Source: Bryobacterales bacterium
Lineage (GTDB): Bacteria; Acidobacteriota; Terriglobia; Bryobacterales; Bryobacteraceae
Direction: 5' to 3'
DNA: 64,000 bases
Assembly: GCA_003164035.1 (NCBI GenBank)
Contig: PLRS01000162.1
Span: 62,001 to 126,000 of the forward strand
Positions 17,178-25,816 of the stretch are shown here, piece by piece (position 1 is the first letter of the stretch; every line of letters begins with the position of its first letter). The translations under genes were made by a program, and so were the position numbers. Below the pieces are notes generated by a model. The model saw nothing but the letters and a program-made list of their open reading frames with translations. It had not been told where the DNA came from and did no database searches.

Positions 17178-17857
17178 TTCTGCCCCTCGCCCTTGGTCTC
17201 CACCAAACCAAGCAGCGCAAGCCTCTTGTAGTAGTCGATTCGCATCTCTTTGACTGTGTCCGACGTGATCTGGGGATTAGCGTACTCGGCGACGTAATCG
17301 ACAAACACCGATCCTGCGAATATTGCGGAAACGGCGATAACGATCCGTCCCTGCTTCCGAATCACGTCTCCACCGGAAATCACATTGAAAGCAAATGCAT
17401 CCGGCCGGTAGGATTCATCCCCGCCCGTCAAGTGTTCACTAAGATAAACCTCCGGGTCTAAAGACTCGAGCCGAAGGTGCGCGACAGATTGAACGACAAG
17501 GTCACCCTTCCCCACGCCGGGATCCAAAAGGGCCAAGGCCTGTAGGGTGGTGTTGATGATGTCGGGCAGAGAGTCCTCATGCCCTTGGACCAATGCCGGG
17601 ACTACCAACTCAAGCCACTCGTACTGGACTCGCAGCGTAACCGCCTCTTGGAGGAGCGCTACGGTGACCCGAACGTCGGAGAGTTTAGCAGATGGCGTTT
17701 CGAGGCTGAACTTTTCAGCGCTAAAGCCAAATCTCTTCAGGTCGCGACAAAGCTGCGCAAACGCCGGTGTGCCCGGCACGGGCAAGCCAGGCAAAATGTT
17801 GTGGAACGTGAACCTGCACGTGAGGGCCGATTGCATCGCCTGAGAACTGGCGCACAA
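17174..17857 (-). CDS. Hypothetical protein, first gene of the retropepsin cassette
   Basis: The protein has 227 residues and no family I can name. It contains the stretches FTFHNILPGLPVPGTPAF, VALLQEAVTLRVQYEWLELV and ISGGDVIRKQGRIVIAVSAIFAGSVFVDYV, the last with a hydrophobic core that may be a membrane or buried helix. It is coupled by ATGA overlap to the DUF5678 gene and thus to the protease gene. Start could be 17857 or the ATG at 17836. Confidence 0.55.
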   Translation of the reverse strand: MCASSQAMQSALTCRFTFHNILPGLPVPGTPAFAQLCRDLKRFGFSAEKFSLETPSAKLSDVRVTVALLQEAVTLRVQYEWLELVVPALVQGHEDSLPDIINTTLQALALLDPGVGKGDLVVQSVAHLRLESLDPEVYLSEHLTGGDESYRPDAFAFNVISGGDVIRKQGRIVIAVSAIFAGSVFVDYVAEYANPQITSDTVKEMRIDYYKRLALLGLVETKGEGQK

Positions 17858-17962
17858 CTCAAGCTTACGCCGTCTCGACGGAGGGCGCCACTCGCCGGGT
17901 ACATGCCTCCCTCCCTGCGGGCGCAGCGTGGGACGCGGGGGCTAGCGCGGGCTAGCGCGCCG

Positions 17963-18229
17963 TCAGGGCCGAATGCCGAGGCTCTGGAGAAAGCGGCGGT
18001 CGAAATCCCGCTCGGCGACGGTGGTGGCTACGGCGGCGTCCTCGCCACTCATACGGACCATGGCTCGCTCGCGGGCCAACTCCAGGTCCTTCACCACGTA
18101 CATCGTTTTGCGGCACGCCAGGCAACGCCAATGGATCACCAGTTGGCCGCTCGGGGAGAACCCCACGTTGTGGATCCGAATGGGCGGACAGCCGCACTCG
18201 CAATGCAACGGAATCGGGTCGAATTTCAT
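17963..18229 (-). CDS. Small zinc-ribbon-like protein
   Basis: The protein (88 residues) has CECGCPPIRI near the N-terminus and WRCLACRKTMYVVKDLELA about 22 residues on; the Cys pairs could bind zinc. The C-terminal half is helical and charged. I place the start at ATG 18229 (MKFDPIPLHC), because the open frame upstream is proline/arginine noise. It is a single gene pointing away from the secreted NTR-like protein gene. Function unknown. Confidence 0.5.
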   Translation of the reverse strand: MKFDPIPLHCECGCPPIRIHNVGFSPSGQLVIHWRCLACRKTMYVVKDLELARERAMVRMSGEDAAVATTVAERDFDRRFLQSLGIRP

Positions 18230-18378
18230 GAGGTGTCGCGAGCCTTCCGTAACTTCGGTTATCGCACGGCGACCGGGCGCGATCCCAGTACCAATTCGCG
18301 GCGCAAGTACCGTGGACGGGCTAATAGACCCATGGGGAAGGCTCCGGATGGCCGCTGGTGGATGGTAGGATGGGAGGC

Positions 18379-19341
18379 ATGATGCGGGTGCTGGCGGCGG
18401 CGTGTCTGTGCGTGCCCGCACTGGTTGGCTGCGACTGCCAGTTGTCGCTTTCGGCCTGCCGGGAGGCGGCGGCGAGCGACGTGGTTTTCATCGGCACGGT
18501 GGAATCGATGGACCCCGCCGCGTTCAGCCGCTGGAATCCGGCCCAGCGGGCATCGCTCGAATCGCTCAATCGCGGCTACGACCAGGCGCGCGCGAGCGGC
18601 GCACTGGGCGCGCTGGAGGAGCTGAAGCGGTCCTACCTCAAAGTATTTCCAGACTTGCCCGACGACCGGAAGAAGGCGATTGGCGCGGCTGCCAGCGCCA
18701 ACGAACTCGCCGCGCTTTTCTACTGGGTGATGGACCACGGCAAGCACGTGCGGCTGAGAGTGCTGGAGCAGTTCCGTGGCGACACCGACGACGACGCCCA
18801 GCGGACCGGCGCCGGCAAGGACGAAGGCGAACCGCGCTATATCGACCTGTGGACCCCGTTCGGCGATTGCGGTTTCGACTTTCAAGCGGGCGAGACGTAC
18901 CTGGTGTATGCCGATGACGACGAGGAGTCGAACATCGTCTCCACCGGCAGTTGCTCGCGCACGCGCCGGGTGGCGGACGCCGGAGACGACCTGGCTCACC
19001 TGATGCTGCTGGGCCACGCGCCCGAACAGGCGGGGCGCCTGGAAGGGTTCGTGACTACCAACCAGCTATACCAGGTGGAGATGGACAAAACCCGCGACCC
19101 GGAGCGCATCTCGCAGCCGGTTGCCGGCGTGGTGGTGGAACTGGCCGGGCCCGGCGGCACGCGCTACCTCGAAAGCGACCGCGCGGGGCGATTCGTGTTC
19201 GACGGGTTGAAGGCGGGCGACTACACGGTGACAGGTTACGGGCCGGGCTATCCGCGCCAGGTCCGCGCGCTGGGCGCCGCCAAGCGGGTGCGCGTAGGCG
19301 AAAAGGATTGCGCCGTGGCCGTGCTGCTGGTGGCGAAGTAA
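18379..19341 (+). CDS. Secreted NTR/TIMP-like protein with C-terminal carboxypeptidase-regulatory-like domain
   Basis: The 320-residue product starts with a signal peptide (MMRVLAAACLCVPALVGC). The mature start CDCQLSLSAC and SDVVFIGTVESMD match the N-terminal Cys-x-Cys pattern of NTR/TIMP-like domains; the first cysteine could instead be a lipoprotein cysteine (VGC lipobox). A cysteine in FGDCGFDFQAGETYLVYA and a later SCSRTRR fit the disulfide set of that domain. The last about 75 residues (VAGVVVELAGPGGTRYL, FDGLKAGDYTVTG) are a carboxypeptidase-regulatory-like beta-sandwich. Start choices are ATG 18370, 18379 or 18382; 18379 gives the best signal peptide. Acidobacteria have many such proteins of unknown role. 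Confidence 0.7.
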   Translation: MMRVLAAACLCVPALVGCDCQLSLSACREAAASDVVFIGTVESMDPAAFSRWNPAQRASLESLNRGYDQARASGALGALEELKRSYLKVFPDLPDDRKKAIGAAASANELAALFYWVMDHGKHVRLRVLEQFRGDTDDDAQRTGAGKDEGEPRYIDLWTPFGDCGFDFQAGETYLVYADDDEESNIVSTGSCSRTRRVADAGDDLAHLMLLGHAPEQAGRLEGFVTTNQLYQVEMDKTRDPERISQPVAGVVVELAGPGGTRYLESDRAGRFVFDGLKAGDYTVTGYGPGYPRQVRALGAAKRVRVGEKDCAVAVLLVAK

Positions 19342-19436
19342 GCAGTCTGTCGGGAAATCGGCATGCCATTCCAGCCCGATCGCTCCAGGCGCGGCGGCCG
19401 TTCGAAACGCCCCGCATCGGTTACGATCAGTACGAC

Positions 19437-21050
19437 ATGGCCATCCGATCTGTTTCCGTCCTCGCGCTGTTCATTCCCGCCGCGCTGCCGCTTGCCGGAC
19501 AGGAGCCCGCCGGCTTTCCTCCGTCGCGGCCTTACCGGGCCCAACTGGAGGAACGCGGGCCCGTGCGTGACATCGGCCTTCACGATGCCATCGCAATCGC
19601 CCTGGCGCACAATCTCGAAATCGAGATCGAGAACGATGCCAGCGAGCTGTCTCAGGCCGGCACCCTCGGTGCTCTCTCCTACTACGATCCGGTGGCCGGA
19701 TTCAGCGGTTCGGCGATGTCGAGCGATCTGCCGGTAACCAACATTCTCCAGACGGGTGCGCTCGGCAGCCAGATCACCAAATCCTGGTCGGTGGCGCCGA
19801 ATATTCAGCAAAATCTCCCCGGCGGCGGAACCGCGACGCTCACGACGAATCTCACCCGAAGCTCCACCAACAGCGATTATGCCCTCCTCAACCCGATGTA
19901 CGGCGCCACCATGGGACTCACCGTCACCCAGCCCCTCTGGCGTGGATTTCGGCGCACCGCTGCCGAGCGGCAGATCGTCGTCGCGCAGCTCAACGAGCGG
20001 TTGACCGAGAGCCAGTTCCGGCAGAAAGTCGCCAGCGTCGTCGAGCAGGTCATCGACGCCTACTGGAGACTGGCGGTCACGGTCGAATACTACGAGGCGC
20101 AGCGGCAGGCGCGGGACGTGGCCGTATTCCAGTACGAGCAGACCCAAAAGCGGCTGCAGCAGGGACAGGAAACGCCCTTGGCATTGGGCACGCAGCGCTC
20201 CGATGTCGCATCGCACGACCAGACCCTGACGGAAGCGGCCGTGCAGATCGTTCAGTCCTCCAACGCTCTGAAACGGCTGCTCGCGCGCAGCGTGATGGAT
20301 CCGCTCTGGAATGTGGGGCTCATCGCTTCCGATCGTCCCGGCTCTCCGGCTCCACGCATCGGGCTGGAAGCAGCCGTCAAAACGGCCCTTCAACGCCGCC
20401 CTGAACTCGAGCAGCTACGCTTGCAGCTCAAGCAGGCGGATGCCGACATCCGCTTCGACCGGCGGGAAACCAAGCCCGCCGTCAATCTCCGCCTGGAAGC
20501 CCTGTCGACCGGCAACGCCGGCGCGGTGTACGCGGCATCGGCGGTCCAGGTGGTGGGTCCGGTGCTCGATCCGTCCAACCCCGCGTTCGGCGGCGCCGGC
20601 AAGTCTTACAGTCAGGCCGCCAGGTTCCAGCACCCGAGCCTCGCCGCGGGGTTGGAGATCAAGCTTCCGCTGCGCAACCGTGCCGCCATCTCGCAGCTCA
20701 CCACCGCCGTCGTCGGCGCGCGGAAGCTACAGTCTCAGTTCGAAGCCGCTCAGGAGGACATTCTGGTCGAGGTACGCAACGCCTGGGAATCCATCGCGGC
20801 GCAAGAGAAGAATGTCGAGGCGGTGGGTCTCTCCCGCCGGCTGGCCGAGGAGCGGCTCGCCGCCGACACCGCCAAGGGCGGAAGCGATCCCCAGAGCCTC
20901 GAGACTCTGGGCGATCGTCGGGATCTGGCGGATGCGCGTGTCCGTGAACTGCAGGCGCTCATCGACTATCGGCTTTCCCACGTCTCTCTCGAGAAAGCCA
21001 TGAATACCCTGGTCGACGAACAGGAGATTGTGCTGGCCCGCCGAAAATAG
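19437..21050 (+). CDS. TolC-family outer membrane efflux protein
   Basis: The protein (537 residues) has a signal peptide (ALFIPAALPLAGQ) and two outer membrane efflux protein repeats: the first begins around IGLHDAIAIALAHNLEIEIE, the second around LEAAVKTALQRRPELEQLRL. Long heptad-like helices and QPLWRGFRRTAAERQIVVAQ between them fit the TolC trimeric channel through the outer membrane. No inner-membrane pump or adaptor gene is next to it, so the partner is elsewhere. Start is ATG 19437; the upstream open frame covers the previous gene and is not coding. Confidence 0.88.
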   Translation: MAIRSVSVLALFIPAALPLAGQEPAGFPPSRPYRAQLEERGPVRDIGLHDAIAIALAHNLEIEIENDASELSQAGTLGALSYYDPVAGFSGSAMSSDLPVTNILQTGALGSQITKSWSVAPNIQQNLPGGGTATLTTNLTRSSTNSDYALLNPMYGATMGLTVTQPLWRGFRRTAAERQIVVAQLNERLTESQFRQKVASVVEQVIDAYWRLAVTVEYYEAQRQARDVAVFQYEQTQKRLQQGQETPLALGTQRSDVASHDQTLTEAAVQIVQSSNALKRLLARSVMDPLWNVGLIASDRPGSPAPRIGLEAAVKTALQRRPELEQLRLQLKQADADIRFDRRETKPAVNLRLEALSTGNAGAVYAASAVQVVGPVLDPSNPAFGGAGKSYSQAARFQHPSLAAGLEIKLPLRNRAAISQLTTAVVGARKLQSQFEAAQEDILVEVRNAWESIAAQEKNVEAVGLSRRLAEERLAADTAKGGSDPQSLETLGDRRDLADARVRELQALIDYRLSHVSLEKAMNTLVDEQEIVLARRK

Positions 21051-21108
21051 GTAATCTGTTGAGATTCGCCAACGCAACTATGGAAGCTTCCCGCTTGGCG
21101 GCTCTAAC

Positions 21109-22749
21109 ATGCAACAATCCAAGCAACGGTACTCACCGGCGGCCCAGGACGCGGCCCATGCCGGACTTCCCGAGTCCTTCGATCTGAACGCGGCTCTGCG
21201 GATACTGCAAGAAGTCGATCCGTCTTCGGCGCTATACCGGCGCACCCGTGAACTGCTGGATGAATCTGTTGAGGTCCAGCCTGAGATTCCCAAAGCCACC
21301 GCGCGCGGAGAGAGCAAGTTTCTGACGATCGGAATGGCGACCCGCGACGATTACGATGGCTGCTATTTTACGATCCAGGCCATCCGGCTCTACCATCCCG
21401 AGATATTAGATGACGTCGAGTTCCTGGTAATTGACAATAACCCGGCCGGTCCTTGTGCCAAAGCCCTAAAAGCCCATGAGTACTGGGACCGCAGCTACCG
21501 CTATGTTCCGTATCGTTCGCACCAGGGCACCGCGGTGCGCGATCTGATCTTTCGGGAGGCTGCGGGCGACTTCGTCCTTTGCATCGACAGTCACGTGTTC
21601 TTTCCCGCCGGTGCGCTCGCGAGACTCATCGCATACTGCCGCAGTCATCCCCAGAGCAACGACCTGCTGCAAGGCCCTCTCCTCGGCGACGATTTCAAGC
21701 CGATGGGAATGTGCTTCCAACCGGTATGGTCTTACGCCATGTACGGCGTCTGGGGACTGGACGAGCGCGGAAACGATATCGACTCGCCGCCGTTCGAGAT
21801 CGAGATGCAAGGCCTCGGCGCGTTCGCCTGCCGTCGTGAGGCATGGCCGGGCTTCAATCCGCGCCTCAGCGGATTCGGCGGCGAGGAGGGTTACATTCAC
21901 GAGAAAATCCGGCGCGCGGGAGGGCGCAATCTCTGCCTGCCGTTCCTCGGCTGGATACACCGCTTCGAACGTCCCATGGGCGCCGGTTATAGCAGCGGCT
22001 ACGGAGACCGGGTTCGGAACTACCTGCTGATTTACGATGAACTGGGGCTCGATCCGGCGCCCGTGATCCGTCACTTTGAAGAGTTCATCGGCCAGGCGGA
22101 GACCGGGCCTCTGGTTCAATCGGCTCGGGCCGAGCTGGCCAGTCCCCTGCACTTTTTCGACGCCCTCTATTGCATGAACCTGGACCGTCAACCGGAACGT
22201 TGGGAGGCCATCGAGCGGCGTTTCCGGAGGCTGGGAATCGAGCGCGGCGTTCGCCGTTTCTCCGCCGCCGATACGCCGTTGAACCACGATATCGGCCGTG
22301 CGCTCTCGCATCGCAGGATCGTCGCCGAAGCCAAGCTGCAGCAATTGCAAACCGTGCTGGTGATCGAGGATGACGTCCGCTTTTCACCCGATGCCGCCGG
22401 CGTTTTCGCCCGCAGTCTACAGGAGATCGAGGGGCGCGACTGGCAGCTTTTGTACCTCGGCGGCTATCGCTCCGCCAATTCGCCCGGAAACAAGCCGGGA
22501 TGCCGCCCGCTTTCGATTTCGCCCCTGGTTCCGGGCACCCATGCCATCGCCTACCATCGCTCCGTCTACGATGCCATTCTCGATGCCCTGCCGGACAACG
22601 CGGTCGACATGGCCTTATGGCTTCTAACCCACTCGGGGCTCGACGATTTTTATGCCAAGAGCTTGCAGGCCTCGGCCTATCTCACCTTTCCTGCGATTGC
22701 CACCAGCGGGCGCATCCTGCTCGAACAACAGGGCGCGTTCGACGAGTGA
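21109..22749 (+). CDS. Double glycosyltransferase: GT2-like plus GT25-like domains, copy 1
   Basis: This 546-residue protein contains two transferases. Residues about 70-300 are a GT-A fold of the family 2 type (FLTIGMATRDDYDGCYFTIQ; acidic LCIDSHVFF near 158; GGEEGYIHEKIRRAGG in the acceptor region). Residues about 345-546 are a GT25 (LPS or collagen-type galactosyltransferase) domain: MNLDRQPERWEAIERRFRRL, SHRRIVAEAKLQQLQTVLVI and the EDD at 420-422. The gene is followed 53 bases later by a paralogue with the same layout and very similar sequence. No membrane helices, so it works in the cytosol on nucleotide sugars. The acceptor is unknown; the Thr-rich secreted protein just downstream is a candidate. 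Confidence 0.85.
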   Translation: MQQSKQRYSPAAQDAAHAGLPESFDLNAALRILQEVDPSSALYRRTRELLDESVEVQPEIPKATARGESKFLTIGMATRDDYDGCYFTIQAIRLYHPEILDDVEFLVIDNNPAGPCAKALKAHEYWDRSYRYVPYRSHQGTAVRDLIFREAAGDFVLCIDSHVFFPAGALARLIAYCRSHPQSNDLLQGPLLGDDFKPMGMCFQPVWSYAMYGVWGLDERGNDIDSPPFEIEMQGLGAFACRREAWPGFNPRLSGFGGEEGYIHEKIRRAGGRNLCLPFLGWIHRFERPMGAGYSSGYGDRVRNYLLIYDELGLDPAPVIRHFEEFIGQAETGPLVQSARAELASPLHFFDALYCMNLDRQPERWEAIERRFRRLGIERGVRRFSAADTPLNHDIGRALSHRRIVAEAKLQQLQTVLVIEDDVRFSPDAAGVFARSLQEIEGRDWQLLYLGGYRSANSPGNKPGCRPLSISPLVPGTHAIAYHRSVYDAILDALPDNAVDMALWLLTHSGLDDFYAKSLQASAYLTFPAIATSGRILLEQQGAFDE

Positions 22750-22802
22750 GTATCCCGCGCCGGATTGACTTTACCGCTTTGAACCGGGAACAATACTCAG
22801 CT

Positions 22803-24413
22803 ATGCCCCAGGACGCCACCACGGACCGACCGCCCGATCCTCTCGACATGAATAAGGCTCTCGATATCCTGCAAGAGGTCGATCCATCCTCGGCGCTGTA
22901 CCGTTGCACCCGTCAGTTCCTGGATGATTCTCTCGAGGTCCGGCCTTCCATTCCCCAGGCTACCGCCCGCGGGGAGCGCAAATTCTTGACCATCGGAATG
23001 GCAACCCACAACGATTACGACGGCTGCTATTTCACCATCCAGGCCATCCGGCTCTACCACACCGAGATTTTGCGCGACGTCGAGTTTCTGGTGGTCGATA
23101 ACAACCCGGCCGGACCTTGCGCCAAAGCCTTGAAAGCCTTCGAGCACTGGGCCCCGAATTACCGCTATCTTCCGTGCCGTTCGCGTCAAGGTACCGCAGT
23201 CCGCGATCTGATCTTTCGGGAAGCCGCCGGCGACTTCGTGCTTTGCGTGGACAGTCACGTGCTTTTTCCCCCCGGCGCCCTGGCCAGGTTGATGGAGTAC
23301 TGCCGGCGCCATCCCGACAGCAACGATCTGCTGCAAGGCCCTCTCCTCTGGGACGACATGAAGCTGTCCACTCACCTGGAACCGAGATGGTGGCCAGGTG
23401 AGTTATTCTACGGTTACTGGGCCATGGACGACCGGGGAGCGGATATCGAATCGCCCCCGTTCGAAATCGCCATGCATGGGCTCGGCGTATTCGCGTGCCG
23501 CCGCGAGGCTTGGCCTGGTTTCAATCCGCGGCTCAATGGATTCGGCGGTGAAGAGGGGTACATTCATGAGAAAATCCGGCGCGCGGGAGGGCGGACTCTT
23601 TGCCTGCCTTTCCTTCGTTGGAGGCACCGTTTCGACCGTCCCATGGGTGTTCCCTATACCTGTACCTATGAAGACCGTGTCCGGAACTACCTGCTCATTT
23701 ATGATGAGTTAGGCTCCGATCCAACCCCTGCCATCGGTCACTTTGAAGAGTGCATCGGTAAAGAAGCGGCACAGGTCATGGTTCAGTCGGTTCGGGCCGA
23801 GTTGGCTGGTCCCTTTCACTTCTTCGACGGCATTTATTGCATCAACCTCGACCGTCAGCCGGATCGATGGGAAGCTATGGGGCGGCGATTCCGAAGGCTG
23901 GGAATCGAGCGCAAGGTTCGCCGTTTCCCCGCCGTCGAAACGCCTTGGAACCACCACATCGGTTGCGCGCTCTCGCATCGCAGAATTGTCGCCGAAGCCA
24001 AACTGCAGCAACTGGAGACGGTCCTGGTGTTCGAGGATGACGCCCGGTTCTCCCCCGATGCCGCCGAAGTCCTCGCCTGCAGTCTCCGGGAACTGGAAGG
24101 CCGCGAGTGGCAACTCTTGTACCTGGGTGGATACCGGTCCGCGACCTTCCGGACTGTACCGGAGTGCCGGCACCTCGTCATTCCCGACTCGATCACCTGC
24201 ACCCACGCCATCGCCTACCATCACACCGTTTACGATGCCATTCTGAACGCCGTGCCCGCCAACGCCACCGATGTCGCCTTGTGGGCTCGCACGCACCTGG
24301 CCATCGATCAGTTCTACACTTACAGCCTGCGGGCTTCGTCCTACCTTACGTGGCCGGTAATATCGACACAAAGTAGCATCCTAGGTTCGGAGGAACGAGT
24401 GTTTGACGACTGA
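22803..24413 (+). CDS. Double glycosyltransferase: GT2-like plus GT25-like domains, copy 2
   Basis: The protein (536 residues) is a tandem duplicate of the gene just before it, with the same domain order and long identical stretches (IREAAGDFVLC, GGEEGYIHEKIRRAGG). The GT25 part keeps INLDRQPDRWEAMGRRFRRL and VFEDDARFS. The main differences are around GPLLWDDMKLSTHLEPRWWP, where the acceptor side of the GT2 domain has diverged, so the two copies may use different acceptors or positions. ATG 22803 aligns with the start of copy 1. Confidence 0.85.
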   Translation: MPQDATTDRPPDPLDMNKALDILQEVDPSSALYRCTRQFLDDSLEVRPSIPQATARGERKFLTIGMATHNDYDGCYFTIQAIRLYHTEILRDVEFLVVDNNPAGPCAKALKAFEHWAPNYRYLPCRSRQGTAVRDLIFREAAGDFVLCVDSHVLFPPGALARLMEYCRRHPDSNDLLQGPLLWDDMKLSTHLEPRWWPGELFYGYWAMDDRGADIESPPFEIAMHGLGVFACRREAWPGFNPRLNGFGGEEGYIHEKIRRAGGRTLCLPFLRWRHRFDRPMGVPYTCTYEDRVRNYLLIYDELGSDPTPAIGHFEECIGKEAAQVMVQSVRAELAGPFHFFDGIYCINLDRQPDRWEAMGRRFRRLGIERKVRRFPAVETPWNHHIGCALSHRRIVAEAKLQQLETVLVFEDDARFSPDAAEVLACSLRELEGREWQLLYLGGYRSATFRTVPECRHLVIPDSITCTHAIAYHHTVYDAILNAVPANATDVALWARTHLAIDQFYTYSLRASSYLTWPVISTQSSILGSEERVFDD

Positions 24414-24474
24414 GCGCTCTTGATATCTGGTACCGGGACTTATAGTTCTTCTAGTACCGTCACGAATTCCGGCA

Positions 24475-24750
24475 TCAGCTTACGATTCCCGCTTCCCGAA
24501 GAGTGTCGAGGCATCCGGTGACTTCGCTAAGCGGGACGCTGGCGAGCCCGTAAGCTTCCCGCACCAGCGCGGCGATCTCGGCCGCGGAGTGACTCCCGTC
24601 GCAGAGTTCCAGCACTAACGCCGCGGTCGGGTTCATGTAATGGATACGATTGGTACCGGCTCCGTAGACGACGATCTGGTCGGCAACCGTGTGCATCTCG
24701 AGCCCCTCGGTTTTTCGTGGATGATCGCCCATTCCGATCTCGTTTTCCAT
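24475..24750 (-). CDS. PqqD-family protein (possible RiPP recognition element)
   Basis: The protein (91 residues) shows the PqqD winged-helix fold: VADQIVVYGAGTNRIHYMNP, LVLELCDGSHSAAEIAALVR, LSEVTGCLDTLREAGIVS. PqqD-like domains bind leader peptides of ribosomally made peptides, but stand-alone members also occur in polysaccharide and peptidyl-modification loci. It is divergent from the Thr-rich secreted protein gene at 24924 and convergent with the double glycosyltransferases. No radical SAM enzyme or peptidase is in the neighbourhood. Start ATG 24750; ATG 24732 is an alternative. Confidence 0.75.
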   Translation of the reverse strand: MENEIGMGDHPRKTEGLEMHTVADQIVVYGAGTNRIHYMNPTAALVLELCDGSHSAAEIAALVREAYGLASVPLSEVTGCLDTLREAGIVS

Positions 24751-24923
24751 AGCAGGTATGATACTATGCCGCGAAGCGCGGATTCCATGGGGCCGCTGAA
24801 ACAATTTCGATCATTTACGGTTTTTCCCATTGACGATCGGGAACCAAAAAAGATATAGTTCGTAGAACTGCAAACGCTCGGCCGTTCCGAGTGTGTCTGC
24901 AACTTAAGAGAGGGAAATGGACG

Positions 24924-25532
24924 ATGGCTGAATCTGTGGACGATTTCCTGGACAAGTTACCGCCGGACAGGCGCAGTTTTGTGCGGCGCATTCTCGGGAT
25001 GGCGGGCTTCGCGGCCCCAGCCGCCCGTTCCTTCGTGATGGCGTCCGCCGCCATGGTTACGGCCAAGTCGGTGCTCGCGGCGCCCGGCACGACTGGCGGA
25101 TCTAGCACGACTTCCACGCCCACGACACCCGCTACCTCGCCCGCTACCACGCCCGGCACCACGCCCGCTACCACCAGGCCTACGACCACAACAACGACAC
25201 CGACCACCACCAGGCCTACGACCACAACGACGACGCCCACCACCACCACCAGGCCTACGACCACAACCACGACGCCTACCACCACTACCAGGCCTACGAC
25301 CACAACGACGACGCCTACCACCACTACTAGGCCTACGACCACAACGACGACGCCTACCACCACCACCAGGCCTACGACGACAACAACGACGCCGAGAACG
25401 ACCACGACACTAAGAACCACTACACTTAGGACCACCACGCCAAGAACCACCCCGCCCAGAACGACACCGTGCCGCCCGCACGATGAGTCGCTCCTTCCGC
25501 GGCAGCCGGCGCTTGGCCGCAAGAAGAGGTGA
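24924..25532 (+). CDS. Secreted Thr/Pro-repeat (mucin-like) protein with Tat-like leader
   Basis: The first 52 residues look like a leader: a charged segment MAESVDDFLDKLPPDRRSF, the twin arginines in RRSFVRRILG and a weakly hydrophobic stretch ending KSVLAAP. Everything after about residue 60 is almost only Thr, Pro and Arg, built from a 13-residue unit RPTTTTTTPTTTT repeated about five times, then degenerate PRTTT/LRTTT units and a short basic tail. Such Thr/Pro tracts are typical O-glycosylation targets. No catalytic domain is present. Start ATG 24924 with GAGAGGGA upstream. It faces the PqqD-like gene across about 170 bases and follows two double glycosyltransferases, so modification of this protein by them is a reasonable but untested idea. 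Confidence 0.75.
   Translation: MAESVDDFLDKLPPDRRSFVRRILGMAGFAAPAARSFVMASAAMVTAKSVLAAPGTTGGSSTTSTPTTPATSPATTPGTTPATTRPTTTTTTPTTTRPTTTTTTPTTTTRPTTTTTTPTTTTRPTTTTTTPTTTTRPTTTTTTPTTTTRPTTTTTTPRTTTTLRTTTLRTTTPRTTPPRTTPCRPHDESLLPRQPALGRKKR
25176..25406 (+). repeat. 39-bp in-frame minisatellite coding RPTTTTTTPTTTT
   Basis: Units begin at the AGGCCTACGAC motif at 25176, 25212, 25251, 25290, 25329 and 25368; the first spacing is 36 bases and the rest are 39, all multiples of three. Units differ only at a few silent positions. Such arrays change copy number by slippage without breaking the frame. Confidence 0.92.
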
Positions 25533-25816
25533 GCCCCGCGATCATGCCCAACTCAAGCCCCGGTGGTAAAGCTCACACTCCATCGCATAGGTGGCTGAAC
25601 CCTGGGGTTGTCTCAACGTTTCTGACTGCGGCCGTCGCCGCGCTGCTCGCTCGCGAAACCGCCGCGTTCATGGAACCCCAGTTGAAGGATGTCCCGGACT
25701 ACTGGCGCGGGCATGGCGTCAGAATCATTATCCGGAAGCGCGGAAAGGACTTGCGGGCGTTGACGAGCCGCCGGGACGTCAATGGCTCGATGACGCCAGC
25801 ACTTCACGAACCTTAG
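25529..25816 (+). CDS. Hypothetical small protein with one hydrophobic helix
   Basis: The frame begins at a GTG at 25529 that overlaps the stop of the Thr-repeat gene (GTGA); an ATG at 25544 is another choice. The 95-residue product has a short hydrophobic stretch, VVSTFLTAAVAALLARETAA, and a basic end. Its last 38 bases overlap the end of the convergent sensor gene. The coupling supports a real gene in the same transcript, but no family is recognised and the sequence could be non-coding. Confidence 0.35.
   Translation: MSPAIMPNSSPGGKAHTPSHRWLNPGVVSTFLTAAVAALLARETAAFMEPQLKDVPDYWRGHGVRIIIRKRGKDLRALTSRRDVNGSMTPALHEP

Noticed and set aside
25176-25406. Regular 39-base repeats considered as a CRISPR array
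   Set aside because: Units are contiguous without unique spacers, in frame, and no cas genes are present.
24815-25522. A Val-rich minus-strand frame
   Set aside because: Complement of the Thr minisatellite; the composition is a product of the repeat.
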